Source: Nocardioides sp. Soil805 (GTDB lineage Bacteria; Actinomycetota; Actinomycetes; Propionibacteriales; Nocardioidaceae). From it: 64,000 bases of DNA. Location of the stretch: assembly GCF_001429625.1 (NCBI RefSeq), contig NZ_LMSU01000001.1, positions 501,498-565,497 on the forward strand. The letters are read 5' to 3'. The notes beneath the pieces are model-generated. The model did not search any database. It saw only the letters and a program-made list of their open reading frames with translations, and was not told the origin of the DNA. This document shows positions 46,520 through 55,482 of the stretch, piece after piece. Position 1 is the first letter of the stretch, and each line of letters begins with the position of its first letter. Position numbers and translations under genes: made by a program.

Positions 46520-48037
46520 TCAGTCGACGTCCACCCAGTCCAACGTCCTGGTGACGGCTTTCTTCCACTGTGCATGACCGGTGGAGCGCTGCTCCTCGTC
46601 CCACTGCGGCGACCAGCGCTTGCCCTCGTTCCAGTTCTTGCGCAGCTCGTCGGTGTTCTGCCAGAAGCCGACGGCGAGGCCGGCGGCGTACGCAGCACCG
46701 AGGCAGGTGGTCTCGGCAAGCACCGGGCGACTGACCTCGACGCCGAGGACGTCGGCCTGGATCTGCATGCACAGCTCGTTGGCGGTCACGCCGCCGTCGA
46801 CCTTGAGCACCTCGAGCTTGACGCCGGAGTCCTGCTCCATCGCGTCGGCGACGTCGCGGCTCTGGTAGCAGATCGCCTCCAGGGTCGCGCGCGCCAGGTG
46901 GGCGTTGGTGTTGTAGCGCGACAGGCCCACGATCGCGCCGCGGGCGTCGGAGCGCCAGTACGGAGCGAACAGCCCGGAGAAGGCGGGCACGAAGTACACC
47001 CCGCCGTTGTCCTCCACCTGCCGGGCGAGCGACTCGCTCTGCGAGGCGCCGGAGATGATCCCGAGCTGGTCGCGCAGCCACTGCACCGCGGAGCCGGTGA
47101 CGGCGATGGAGCCCTCCAGCGCGTAGACAGGTGCGTCGTCGCCGAAGCGGTAGCAGACCGTCGTCAGCAGTCCGTTCTTGGAGCGCACCAGCTCGGTGCC
47201 GGTGTTGAGCAGCATGAAGTTGCCGGTGCCGTAGGTGTTCTTGGCCTCGCCGGGCTCGAAGCAGACCTGGCCGACGGTGGCGGCCTGCTGGTCGCCGAGG
47301 ATGCCGGTCAGCGGCACCTCGCCGCGGAAGGGCCCGTCGGCGCGGGTCTTGCCGTAGCCCTCCGGGCAGCTGGAGGACTTGATCTCCGGGAGCATCGCCC
47401 GCGGGATGTCGAAGAGGGCGATCAGCTCGTCGTCCCACTCGCAGGTCTCGAGGTCCATCAGCATCGTGCGGCTGGCGTTGGTGACGTCGGTGACGTGGAC
47501 GCCGCCGTCGACGCCGCCGGTGAGGTTCCAGATCAACCAGGAGTCGGTCGTGCCGAAGATGACGTCGCCCTGCTCGGCGGCCTCGCGCGCCCCGTCGACG
47601 TTCTCGAGGATCCACTGGATCTTGCCGCCCGAGAAGTAGGTGGCCGGCGGGAGTCCGGCACGCTCGCGGATGAGGTCGCCGTGGCCGTCGCGCTCGAGCT
47701 TGGACGCGATGCGGTCGGTGCGGGTGTCCTGCCACACGATCGCGTTGTAGACCGGGCGGCCGGTCGTCCGGTTCCACACGACGGTGGTCTCGCGCTGGTT
47801 GGTGATGCCGACGGCGGCGAGGTCGTCGTGGCTGAGCCCGGCCTTGCGCAGCGCGGTCTGGATCACCGAGCTGGTGCGCTCCCAGATCTCGACGGGGTCG
47901 TGCTCCACCCAGCCGGCCTGGGGCATGACCTGCTCGTGCTCGAGCTGGTGGCGGGCGACCTCCTCACCGGCGTGATCGAAGATCATGAAGCGGGTGCTGG
48001 TGGTGCCCTGGTCGACGGCTCCGACGTACTCGGCCAT
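46520..48037 (-). CDS. glpK: Glycerol kinase 1
   Basis: 505 residues. It phosphorylates glycerol to glycerol-3-phosphate. FGGY signatures are present: [93 protein letters not shown] and [22 protein letters not shown]. The ATG has an AAGGAG site. It lies between glpF (66-base gap) and glpD (83-base gap) in one unit. A second kinase lies 1.8 kb away. Confidence 0.96.
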   Translation of the reverse strand: MAEYVGAVDQGTTSTRFMIFDHAGEEVARHQLEHEQVMPQAGWVEHDPVEIWERTSSVIQTALRKAGLSHDDLAAVGITNQRETTVVWNRTTGRPVYNAIVWQDTRTDRIASKLERDGHGDLIRERAGLPPATYFSGGKIQWILENVDGAREAAEQGDVIFGTTDSWLIWNLTGGVDGGVHVTDVTNASRTMLMDLETCEWDDELIALFDIPRAMLPEIKSSSCPEGYGKTRADGPFRGEVPLTGILGDQQAATVGQVCFEPGEAKNTYGTGNFMLLNTGTELVRSKNGLLTTVCYRFGDDAPVYALEGSIAVTGSAVQWLRDQLGIISGASQSESLARQVEDNGGVYFVPAFSGLFAPYWRSDARGAIVGLSRYNTNAHLARATLEAICYQSRDVADAMEQDSGVKLEVLKVDGGVTANELCMQIQADVLGVEVSRPVLAETTCLGAAYAAGLAVGFWQNTDELRKNWNEGKRWSPQWDEEQRSTGHAQWKKAVTRTLDWVDVD

Positions 48038-48103
48038 GGTGTGCTCCTTCGTGCGGTGGTTGGGCGCTGCTGCGGATGATCGGTGGGCTGGTCCCGGGTG
48101 GGC

Positions 48104-48937
48104 TCAGCGCTGGGTGGTCGGCTCCGTGACGGGCTCGCTGACGACGACGTCCTCCTCCTCGGTGGGCGTGAGGTGCATCCCGATGAGGACCTTGAAGAGG
48201 GCACCGCCCACGAGGCCGCCGATGATCGGCGCGACGATGGGGAGCCAGAAGTAGAGGTCGCCGTTCTGGTCGCGCATCGCACCGCCGTACCCGGTGATCA
48301 GGGAGGCGAGGCGCGGGCCGAAGTCACGGGCCGGGTTGATCGCGTAGCCGGCGTTGGCGCCCCACGCCATGCCGATCGCGACGACGAGGAGACCGACGAC
48401 CACGGGGCCGAGGTTGGCCATGGGCGGATTGTTCCACGCGGAGGTCAGGGCGAAGATGACGAAGACGAGGATCGCCGTGCCGACGACCTGGTCGAGGAAC
48501 GCCGTGGGGATGCTGACGTCGGCCGCCCCGTTGCCCGGGAGGGTCGAGAAGATGCCCTGGGTGGCGATGGTGTGGTCGGGGTCGATGGCGCCGATGAGGT
48601 CGGCGTAGGACGCCCGGACGATGAGGGCGGCCACGAAGGCGCCCGCGGTCTGGGCCAGGACGTACGGCGCCACCTTGCGCCACTCGAACTCGGTGAACGC
48701 CGCGAGCGCGATGCTGACGGCGGGGTTGAGGTGGGCCCCCGAGAGGCGGGCCGCGACGTAGACGCCGAGCGTCACGCCCAGGCCCCAGGCCCAGGCGATC
48801 GAGTCGTGGTCCCCGAGGCTTCCGTCCTCGCTGGTGACGACCTGGGCTACGACGCCCACGCCGAACAGGATCAAGATCATGGTGCCCGCGAACTCGGCGC
48901 ACATCTCGCCGGCGAGCTGCTTCCCCTTGCTGGTCAT
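48104..48937 (-). CDS. glpF: Glycerol facilitator (MIP/aquaporin family)
   Basis: 277 residues, six membrane helices and two half-helices. The two selectivity motifs are AHLNPAVSIALA and AINPARDFGPR. The aspartate after the second NPAR is the mark of glycerol-conducting members as opposed to water channels. The C-terminal tail is acidic. The ATG has an AAGGAG site. It heads the glpF-glpK-glpD unit and is divergent from the IclR regulator, with the operator in the gap. Confidence 0.95.
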   Translation of the reverse strand: MTSKGKQLAGEMCAEFAGTMILILFGVGVVAQVVTSEDGSLGDHDSIAWAWGLGVTLGVYVAARLSGAHLNPAVSIALAAFTEFEWRKVAPYVLAQTAGAFVAALIVRASYADLIGAIDPDHTIATQGIFSTLPGNGAADVSIPTAFLDQVVGTAILVFVIFALTSAWNNPPMANLGPVVVGLLVVAIGMAWGANAGYAINPARDFGPRLASLITGYGGAMRDQNGDLYFWLPIVAPIIGGLVGGALFKVLIGMHLTPTEEEDVVVSEPVTEPTTQR

Positions 48938-49018
48938 GCGACTGCTCCTTCGTGGTGGGCTGGCGCTTGTGGCGCCCGTCACACGGTGCCGTCGCGAGCC
49001 CCGGAACGCCACGTCACC

Positions 49019-49058
49019 CGTTCGACCATCTCGAACGATGGCGCGACGATGTCGAACG
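49019..49058. promoter_or_regulatory. IclR-type operator between glpF and its regulator
   Basis: A perfect inverted repeat CGTTCGA-ccatc-TCGAACG (49019-49037) is followed by a third half-site, ATGTCGAACG (49049-49058), 21 bases after ATCTCGAACG (49028-49037). That spacing equals two helical turns. It is placed to control both divergent transcripts. Confidence 0.7.
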
Positions 49059-49090
49059 CTGCGCCCATGGCGCGAGGCGGGCGCAGCACC

Positions 49091-49096
49091 TACGGT
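49091..49096 (+). promoter_or_regulatory. Candidate leaderless promoter of the IclR regulator
   Basis: TACGGT followed by CAGCGG and the GTG at 49103, the same hexamer and spacing as ptsI. No good -35 is visible, which fits a promoter under regulator control. Confidence 0.45.
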
Positions 49097-49102
49097 CAGC
49101 GG

Positions 49103-49861
49103 GTGCCCGGAACCATCCAGTCCATCGAGCGCGCCGCCGCCGTCCTGCACCTGCTGGGCGCCGTGCCCGACCCGGTGCCGCTCGGGGAGCTGGCACGGAT
49201 GCTGGACCTCCCCAAGACCACCGCCCACGGCATCGTCCGCACGCTGTGCGACGTGGGCTTCGTGGACCAGGACCCCGACACCGGTCGCTACTCCCTCGGG
49301 TCGGGCCTGGCCACCCTGGGCCAGCACGTCGACCCGCACCTGATCCGCTCGCGCGCCACCAACTGGGCCGACGGGCTCGCCGCGCGCACCGGTCTGGAGG
49401 TGCAGCTCGCCGTCCTGCGGGGGCCCTCGGTCGAGCTCATCGCACACGTCTTCCGTCCCGACGGCTCACCCCAGCGGCTGCGGGTCGGAGAGCTCCAGCC
49501 CGCGCACGCCACGGCACTGGGGCACGTGCTGCTCGCCTGGTCGCCGGTCGCCACCCGGCTGCACGACCTGGTGCTGACGTCGTACGCCCCGGGGACGCCC
49601 ACCACCGCCACGACCCTGGCCCGGGCGCTCCAGCGGGCACGGCGCCAGGGCTGGGCCAGCCTGGACGCCGGCGTGCTGCCGGGCACGGCCGCGCTGGCCG
49701 CGCCGATCTGCCACCGCGTCGGGGTCGGCGTCGGGGCGATGGCGGTCGTCGGGCCCCGCGACCAGGTGCTGCAGGCGTCCGGCGAGCCGCACGAGGGACT
49801 CGCCGAACAGGTCGTCGCCGCCGCCCAGGCCACGGCCAGCACCCTTCAGGACCGCCTGTGA
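49103..49861 (+). CDS. IclR-family regulator of glycerol genes (GylR-like)
   Basis: 252 residues. The winged helix covers residues 1-65 (IQSIERAAAVLHLLGAVPDPVPLGELARMLDLPKTTAHGIVRTL). The ligand domain follows (VELIAHVF, LQPAHATALGHVLLAW, GWASLDAGVLPGTAALAAPI). In Streptomyces the IclR-type GylR controls a similar glycerol operon; that role is inferred here from family and position. The GTG at 49103 is favoured by TACGGT 6 bases before it; an ATG at 49067 is the alternative. It overlaps the second glycerol kinase by 4 bases. Confidence 0.9.
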   Translation: MPGTIQSIERAAAVLHLLGAVPDPVPLGELARMLDLPKTTAHGIVRTLCDVGFVDQDPDTGRYSLGSGLATLGQHVDPHLIRSRATNWADGLAARTGLEVQLAVLRGPSVELIAHVFRPDGSPQRLRVGELQPAHATALGHVLLAWSPVATRLHDLVLTSYAPGTPTTATTLARALQRARRQGWASLDAGVLPGTAALAAPICHRVGVGVGAMAVVGPRDQVLQASGEPHEGLAEQVVAAAQATASTLQDRL

Positions 49862-51363
49862 AGGGCCGCTACGTGGCGGCGATCGACCAGGGCACGACGT
49901 CGACGCGCTGCCTCGTCTTCGACCACGCGGGCCGCATGGTGTCGGTGGCCCAGCACGAGCACTCCCAGCTCTTCCCGGAGCCCGGGTGGGCCGAGCACGA
50001 CGCCACGGAGATCTGGGCCAACACCCTGCGGGTGCTGCCCGAGGCCCTGGCGGTCGCGGGGCTGGACGTGTCCGACATCGCCGGCGTGGGCATCGCCAAC
50101 CAGCGCGAGACCACCGTCGTGTGGGACCGGGCCACCGGTCGCCCCGTCGCCCCGGCCATCACCTGGCAGGACACCCGCTCCCGCGAGATCGTCGCCCAGC
50201 TGGACGACGGGCCGCACGCCAGCCTCTTCGAGGAGGTGTGCGGCATCGCCCCGGCCGGGTACTTCGCGGCCCCGCGGCTGCGGTGGCTGCTCGACCACGT
50301 GCCGGGGCTGCAGCGCCGCGCCCGCACCGGCGAGCTCGCCTTCGGGACCATGGAGACGTGGCTGATCTGGAACCTGACCGGCGGTCCGGACGGCGGCGTC
50401 CACGTCACCGACGCCACGAACGCCAGCCGCACGATGCTGATGGACATCCGCAGCCTGTCCTGGGATCAGCGGCTGCTCGACCTGCTCGACATCCCGTCCG
50501 AGCTGTTGCCGGAGATCCGGCCCAACGTGGAGGTCTACGGCACCTGCGCGGTGGGCCTGCCGGGCGTGCCGATCGGCGGCGCCTTCGGCGACCAGCAGGC
50601 CGCCCTGTTCGGCCAGACCTGCTTCTCCGCCGGCGAGGCGAAGTGCACCTACGGCACCGGCGCCTTCCTGCTCATGAACACCGGCGAGTCCCTGACGCCC
50701 TCCTCGCGCGGGCTCCTGTCCACCGTCGCCTACTCGCTGCCGGGAGCGGCGCCCCAGTACGCCGCCGAGGGCTCCATCGCGGTGGCCGGCGCCCTGGTCC
50801 AGTGGTTCCGCGACGCGCTCGAGATGATCAGCTCGGCCCCGGAGATCGAGACGCTCGCCCGGCGCGTCGAGGACAACGGCGGGTGCTACATCGTCCCGGC
50901 CTTCGCCGGGCTCTTCACCCCGCACTGGCAGCCCGACGCCCGTGGCGTGATGGTCGGGCTGACGTCGTACGTCACCCGGGCGCACCTCGCACGAGCCGTG
51001 CTCGAGGCCACCGCGTGGCAGAGCTGCGAGGTCGTGGAGGCGATGAACGCCGACACCGGGACGGCGCTGACCACCGTGCGCGTCGACGGCGGGATGACGT
51101 CCAACCACCTGCTGATGCAGATGGTCGCCGACGTGCTGGCGGTCCCGGTGGAGCGTCCGCTGGTGTCGGAGTCGGTGTCGCTGGGAGCCGCGTACGCCGC
51201 CGGGCTGGCCGTCGGCTACTGGCCGGACCTGGAGGGCCTGCGCGCCAACTGGCGGCGTGCCGCGGTGTGGGAGCCGGGGATGAGCGACGCGACGCGCCGA
51301 CGCGGTCGCGCGGAGTGGGCCAGGGCCGTGGAGAGCACCCTGCGCTGGGCCGAGCAGCCCTGA
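49858..51363 (+). CDS. glpK: Glycerol kinase 2
   Basis: 501 residues with all FGGY kinase motifs: [99 protein letters not shown]. It differs from kinase 1 at several places near the substrate pocket (TPHWQPDARG where kinase 1 has [10 protein letters not shown]). GTGA coupling to the IclR regulator means that kinase and regulator are made together. It may serve glycerol, dihydroxyacetone or another small polyol; the motifs alone do not decide. Confidence 0.9.
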   Translation: MKGRYVAAIDQGTTSTRCLVFDHAGRMVSVAQHEHSQLFPEPGWAEHDATEIWANTLRVLPEALAVAGLDVSDIAGVGIANQRETTVVWDRATGRPVAPAITWQDTRSREIVAQLDDGPHASLFEEVCGIAPAGYFAAPRLRWLLDHVPGLQRRARTGELAFGTMETWLIWNLTGGPDGGVHVTDATNASRTMLMDIRSLSWDQRLLDLLDIPSELLPEIRPNVEVYGTCAVGLPGVPIGGAFGDQQAALFGQTCFSAGEAKCTYGTGAFLLMNTGESLTPSSRGLLSTVAYSLPGAAPQYAAEGSIAVAGALVQWFRDALEMISSAPEIETLARRVEDNGGCYIVPAFAGLFTPHWQPDARGVMVGLTSYVTRAHLARAVLEATAWQSCEVVEAMNADTGTALTTVRVDGGMTSNHLLMQMVADVLAVPVERPLVSESVSLGAAYAAGLAVGYWPDLEGLRANWRRAAVWEPGMSDATRRRGRAEWARAVESTLRWAEQP

Positions 51364-51376
51364 CGCGGGCCGTGCG

Positions 51377-51739
51377 TCAGGTCACGTCGTACTGGACCAT
51401 GAACCACAGCACCAGCGACGTCACGCCGAGCACGACCAGCGCCGTCACGACCATCCCGATCACCATGTAGATCGCGAAGCGGCGCGTCTTGCGCTTGACG
51501 AGCAGCACGACCGGCAGCACGAGGGCGACCAGGACGAGGGGGAACAGGTCGCGGGCGCGCTCGTCGGAGAACGTCAGGCGCAGCGCGCCGGCGAAGGCGC
51601 CCGGCAGGGCGGTGACGAACAGCATGCCGGCGAAGAAGCCGGTGATCCCCGCGAAGGTCGGGTGGCTGCGGTGCCACCACCCGCGGTCGTCGGCCGGCTC
51701 GACCAGGGGTTGCGTCTCGGTCGTCTCCGGGGTGCTCAT
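51377..51739 (-). CDS. Small membrane protein of unknown function
   Basis: 120 residues. A hydrophilic N-terminus (ETTETQPLVEPADDRGWWHRSHPTF) precedes three helices: AGITGFFAGMLFVTALPGAF, LFPLVLVALVLPVVLLV and FAIYMVIGMVVTALVVLGVTSLVLW. I recognise no family. The ATG lies 6 bases after TACGAT, itself within the last codons of the phosphatase gene upstream. Confidence 0.7.
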   Translation of the reverse strand: MSTPETTETQPLVEPADDRGWWHRSHPTFAGITGFFAGMLFVTALPGAFAGALRLTFSDERARDLFPLVLVALVLPVVLLVKRKTRRFAIYMVIGMVVTALVVLGVTSLVLWFMVQYDVT

Positions 51740-51743
51740 GCGC

Positions 51744-52289
51744 TCATCGTAGGACGGCGGGGACCTCGATCAGGTCGGGCATGCCGAGGGACGCCCACCT
51801 CGTGAGGTCGGGGTCACGGCCGGTCAGCTCGGCCACGAGCAGGGTCCACGCGGTGCCGTGCCCGACGAGCACCACGTCGGTGGCTGCCCCGGTCGTCCCC
51901 GGCGGGTCGACGTGCACGTCGAGGATCCGGCGTACGGCGGGCAGCAGCCGCTCCCGGCACGCGTCCAGTGGCTCCCAGCCCGGGGCCGCGGGCGTCGACG
52001 GGTCGGCGAAGGCGGCCCGGACGCGCTCGGGGAAGTCGTCGAGCCACCCCGCGGCCCGCTCGTGCTCGCGCAGCTCCTCGACGATCCCGACGTCCCCGTC
52101 GGTGAGCAGCTGGGCGGTCTGCTGCGCCTTCGGCTCGGGTGAGCAGAACCACGCGGCCCGCGCCGGGAGCCGCCCCGACTCGCGCAGCGCCCACACGGCG
52201 TCGAAGCCGGCGGGGTCGAGGTCCCACTCGCTGGCCGGACGGGCCGGGTCCGCGAGCGAGAGGCCGTGGCGGACGAGGAAGAGGGTCAC
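51744..52289 (-). CDS. Histidine phosphatase family protein
   Basis: 181 residues. The RHG motif at the N-terminus (LFLVRHGLSLADPA) supplies the phospho-histidine, and the second catalytic histidine lies in VVLVGHGTAWTLLVAELTG. The length suits the small phosphoglycerate mutase-like branch. The substrate is not evident. It overlaps the epimerase-like gene by 4 bases and is probably co-transcribed with it. Confidence 0.88.
   Translation of the reverse strand: MTLFLVRHGLSLADPARPASEWDLDPAGFDAVWALRESGRLPARAAWFCSPEPKAQQTAQLLTDGDVGIVEELREHERAAGWLDDFPERVRAAFADPSTPAAPGWEPLDACRERLLPAVRRILDVHVDPPGTTGAATDVVLVGHGTAWTLLVAELTGRDPDLTRWASLGMPDLIEVPAVLR
51746..51751 (-). promoter_or_regulatory. Candidate leaderless promoter of the small membrane protein
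   Basis: TACGAT, then GAGCGC, then the ATG at 51739. Confidence 0.45.
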
Positions 52290-53068
52290 AGGAACTCCCG
52301 GGCGCCGCGCAGTCGGGTCCGGAGCACCTCGGCGGCCAGCGAGGAGTCCAGTCGTACGTCGATCGGTCCCGGCACGCCCGTCGCCGCACGGCTGCCGCCC
52401 CGCAGCGCCTGCACGTCCAGGCCGTCGCGGCGCGCGATGAGCCGTCCGAGCTCGAGCCGGCTCGTCGCGTCGGCGCCGGCGACGTGGAGGACACCGGCGA
52501 CGTCGTGGGCCGCGAGCTCGACCAGCGCTGCGGCCAGGTCGCCGACGTGGACCGGACAGCGCATCTCGTCCTCGAAGAGCGCCCCCTCTTCTCCCCCGGC
52601 CAGCCGGTGCACCAGCCCCTCGTGCTTCGAGCGGCCGTCGCCCAGGACGAGCGAGGTGCGGGCCACCACCGCGTCAGGGCACACCGCGAGCACGGTGGTC
52701 TCGGCGGCGGCCTTGGCGGCGCCGTAGGCCGTGATCGGGTCGGGCGGCGCGGACTCGGCGTACACGCCGTCCGCACCGGAGAAGACGGCATCGCTGGAGA
52801 CCAGCACCATCCGGGCGCCCTGCCGTGCCGCGGCGACGGCGAGGTGGGCGCTGCCGGTGGCGGTGACGTGCCAGTCGGCCTGGACGTAGGCGGTGTGGAC
52901 GACCGCGTCCGGACGGACCCGGGCGACCAGGGCGTCGACGGCGGCGGCGTCGCGGACGTCGGCGTCCGCCGTGCCCACCGGTACGACGTCGTGCCCGGCC
53001 GCCCGGGCCGCGTCGACCACGTGCCCGCCCAGGTAGCCGTGGCGGCCACCCGTCACCATCAGGCGCAC
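52286..53068 (-). CDS. RmlD-like NAD(P)-dependent sugar epimerase/reductase
   Basis: 260 residues, extended short-chain dehydrogenase fold. The nucleotide loop is VTGGRHGYLGGHVVDAA, the active site is SSDAVFSG plus the Tyr-Lys pair in YGAAKAAAETTVLA, and the RmlD-type C-terminal region follows. The glycine loop has an extra His (GGRHGYLGG). The start is GTG with a GAGGGG site. Neighbours give no pathway; dTDP-sugar genes are absent. Confidence 0.85.
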   Translation of the reverse strand: MRLMVTGGRHGYLGGHVVDAARAAGHDVVPVGTADADVRDAAAVDALVARVRPDAVVHTAYVQADWHVTATGSAHLAVAAARQGARMVLVSSDAVFSGADGVYAESAPPDPITAYGAAKAAAETTVLAVCPDAVVARTSLVLGDGRSKHEGLVHRLAGGEEGALFEDEMRCPVHVGDLAAALVELAAHDVAGVLHVAGADATSRLELGRLIARRDGLDVQALRGGSRAATGVPGPIDVRLDSSLAAEVLRTRLRGAREFL

Positions 53069-53080
53069 GTCAACGGCCCC

Positions 53081-53962
53081 TCAGAAGACGAGGTAGTGCA
53101 GCAGCAGCCAGATCGGCGCGACCGTGGCCAGCAGGGAGTCGAGCCGGTCCATCAGGCCGCCGTGGCCGGGGATGACGTGGCTCATGTCCTTGATGCCGAG
53201 GTCGCGCTTGATCACCGACTCGCACAGGTCCCCCAGCGTCGCCATCACCGCAGCGATCAGGCCCAGCGCGACGCCGACCCACCAGTCGCCGTCGAGGAGG
53301 TAGACGACCAGCGCCGCCCCTGCGGCGATGCAGAAGACCAGCGAGCCGACGAACCCCTCCCACGACTTCTTGGGCGAGATGACCGGCGCCATCGGGTGCC
53401 GGCCGAAGAGCACGCCGGCGATGTAGCCGCCGATGTCGGAGGCGATGGTGACCAGGATGAAGGTGACGATCCCCTTGACGCCCTCGTCGAAGCGAGCGAA
53501 GCCGGTGGACCCGCCCTCGGCGAGCAGCAGGGCGACGAAGGACCCCAGGAACGGCACGTAGACCAGCGTGAAGACGGCGGCGGTGGCGTTCTTGACGTAG
53601 CCGTCGATGCCGCGCTGGAGCAGCCACAACATGATCACCAGCGCCGTGACCGCCGTGGCGGTCACCAGCGCGGGCGCGCCCCAGAAGTAGGCGACGACGA
53701 CCATGACCACGCCGCCCACCATGAGCGGCTGCTCGGGCAGGTCGATGTCCTTGGCGCGCATCCCCTTGCGCAGCTCCCACACGGCGACCACGACGGCGGC
53801 CGCCACGATCGCCATGAAGGCGGTCTTCCAGACCGCGAGCGAGACGGCGATGGCCACCAGCAGCACCACGGCGGAGCCGATCGCGGCCGGCAGGTTGCGA
53901 CCGGCGCGGCCGTGGTCCTTGGGGGGTGGTGCGGTGGAGGGGGGCATGGTCGGGGACGCCAT
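53081..53962 (-). CDS. cdsA: Phosphatidate cytidylyltransferase
   Basis: 293 residues. CdsA makes CDP-diacylglycerol for phospholipid synthesis at the membrane. The signature lies in GDLCESVIKRDLGIKDMSHVIPGHGGLMDRLDS, with SDIGGYIAGVLFGRHPM and SPKKSWEG before it. Seven or eight helices are visible. Its start shares one base with the frr stop, in the usual frr-cdsA order. Confidence 0.96.
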   Translation of the reverse strand: MASPTMPPSTAPPPKDHGRAGRNLPAAIGSAVVLLVAIAVSLAVWKTAFMAIVAAAVVVAVWELRKGMRAKDIDLPEQPLMVGGVVMVVVAYFWGAPALVTATAVTALVIMLWLLQRGIDGYVKNATAAVFTLVYVPFLGSFVALLLAEGGSTGFARFDEGVKGIVTFILVTIASDIGGYIAGVLFGRHPMAPVISPKKSWEGFVGSLVFCIAAGAALVVYLLDGDWWVGVALGLIAAVMATLGDLCESVIKRDLGIKDMSHVIPGHGGLMDRLDSLLATVAPIWLLLHYLVF

Positions 53963-54519
53963 CAGACCTCGAGCAGCTCGGCTTCCTTGTTCTTGAGCAT
54001 CTCGTCGATCGCGTCGGTGTGCTTCTTGGTGGTCACGTCGAGCTTCTTCTCGCCGCCGGTGACGTCGTCCTTGCCGACCTCGCCGTCCTTCTCGAGCTTC
54101 TCCATGCCCTGCTTGGCCGTGCGGCGCAGGTTGCGGACCGCGACGCGGCCGTCCTCGGCCTTGGCGCGCGCGAGCTTGATGTACTCCTTGCGGCGCTCCT
54201 CGGTCAGCTCGGGGAAGCCGCAGCGCAGAACCTTGCCGTCGTTGGCGGGGTTGACGCCGAGGTCGGAGTCACGGATCGCCCGCTCGATGTTGCCCATCGC
54301 GCCGATGTCGTAGGGCGAGATCAGGATGGTGCGCGCGTCCTGGGAGGTGAACGACGCGAGCTGCTGGATCGGCGTCGGCGTGCCGTAGTAGTCCACGACG
54401 ATCTTGTTGAACATGTTGGGGTGGGCGCGGCCGGCACGGATCGCGGCGAACTCCTCGCGGGTCGCCTCGACCGACTTGCCCATCTTCTGGTCGGCCTCGT
54501 TGAGGACGTCGTTGATCAC
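53962..54519 (-). CDS. frr: Ribosome recycling factor
   Basis: 185 residues, the exact family size. It splits post-termination ribosomes with EF-G. Conserved parts are MGKSVEATREEFAAIRAGRAHPNMFNKIVVDYYGTPTPIQQLASF, IERAIRDSDLGVNPANDGKVLRCGFPELTEERRKEYIKLA and VRNLRRTA. The GTG start has an AGGAG site. It lies between pyrH and cdsA. Confidence 0.97.
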   Translation of the reverse strand: MINDVLNEADQKMGKSVEATREEFAAIRAGRAHPNMFNKIVVDYYGTPTPIQQLASFTSQDARTILISPYDIGAMGNIERAIRDSDLGVNPANDGKVLRCGFPELTEERRKEYIKLARAKAEDGRVAVRNLRRTAKQGMEKLEKDGEVGKDDVTGGEKKLDVTTKKHTDAIDEMLKNKEAELLEV

Positions 54520-54581
54520 GTGCTGGCTCCTGCCGTCGGTGTGACTGATGTTCTGGTGCTGGTCCGGAGGGGTGGCGCGGG

Positions 54582-55298
54582 TCAGGCCCCGCTGCTCACC
54601 ACGGTGCCGATCTTCTCACCCCGCACGATCCTCAGGATCGCACCCTCGTCCTCCGCGCCGAAGACGACGAGGGGCATGTCGTTCTCCATGCACAGCGCGA
54701 ACGCCGTGGCGTCGGCGATCCGGAGGCCCTGGCGCAGGGCGTCGGAGAAGGTGAGGGTGTCGTAGCGGGTCGCCGTCGGGTCCTTCTTGGGGTCGGCGGA
54801 GTAGACGCCGTCGACGCCCTGCTTGGCCATCAGGACGACGTCGCAGTGGGTCTCCAGGGCGCGCTGCGCGGCGACCGTGTCGGTGGAGAAGAACGGCATG
54901 CCGGCACCGGCGCCGAAGATCACGACGCGTCCCTTCTCCATGTGCCGGATGGCCCGGCGCGGGATGTAGGGCTCGGCGACCTGGCCCATCTGGATGGCGG
55001 TCTGCACGCGGGTCTCGACCCCACCCTTCTCCAGGAAGTCCTGGAGGGCCAGGCAGTTCATCACCGTGCCGAGCATGCCCATGTAGTCGGCCCGGGAGCG
55101 GTCCATGCCGCGCTGCTGCATCTCCGCGCCCCGGAAGAAGTTGCCGCCGCCCACGACGATGCTGACCTCGACGCCCTCCCGGACGACGGCGGTCACCTCC
55201 CGCGCGATCTTCTGCACGACGTCGAGGTCGACCCCGACCGCACCACCGCCGAACACCTCTCCCGAGAGCTTGATGAGGACGCGGTTGTAGGCGGTCAC
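54582..55298 (-). CDS. pyrH: UMP kinase
   Basis: 238 residues. PyrH phosphorylates UMP to UDP. Visible are [71 protein letters not shown] and [19 protein letters not shown]. The GTG has an AAGGGA site. A strong terminator separates it from tsf, so it probably has its own promoter in 55299-55400. Confidence 0.97.
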   Translation of the reverse strand: MTAYNRVLIKLSGEVFGGGAVGVDLDVVQKIAREVTAVVREGVEVSIVVGGGNFFRGAEMQQRGMDRSRADYMGMLGTVMNCLALQDFLEKGGVETRVQTAIQMGQVAEPYIPRRAIRHMEKGRVVIFGAGAGMPFFSTDTVAAQRALETHCDVVLMAKQGVDGVYSADPKKDPTATRYDTLTFSDALRQGLRIADATAFALCMENDMPLVVFGAEDEGAILRIVRGEKIGTVVSSGA

Positions 55299-55400
55299 GG
55301 GTGTTCCCTTCGACGACGGGCAGGTCGGGGCAAACCTACCGGTGGGTCACCCCTCCCGGCGAACGCGGACGCCCGTCCGCGCCCATGGGGGTGGGTACGA

Positions 55401-55440
55401 CGACGGGGCCGGCACGACTCTCGTCGTACCGGCCCCGTCG
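55401..55440 (-). terminator. tsf terminator with GAGA loop
   Basis: Read on the minus strand, an 18-bp stem (12 bp CGACGGGGCCGG, one U-G wobble, then ACGAC/GTCGT) closes a GAGA tetraloop of the stable GNRA class. It lies 43 bases past the tsf stop. Confidence 0.85.
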
Positions 55441-55482
55441 GGGTGCCCCGACCGTGGTCGGAGCGGGTGGCGTGTCAGCCGA

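Noticed and set aside
44721..47777. A 1018-codon minus-strand frame
   Set aside because: Its upstream half is glpK in the wrong frame; glpD begins at 46436.
44721..51363. The glycerol cluster as a recent horizontal transfer
   Set aside because: Base composition and start-codon habits match the neighbours, and no junction repeats are visible; only its position in the backbone suggests insertion.
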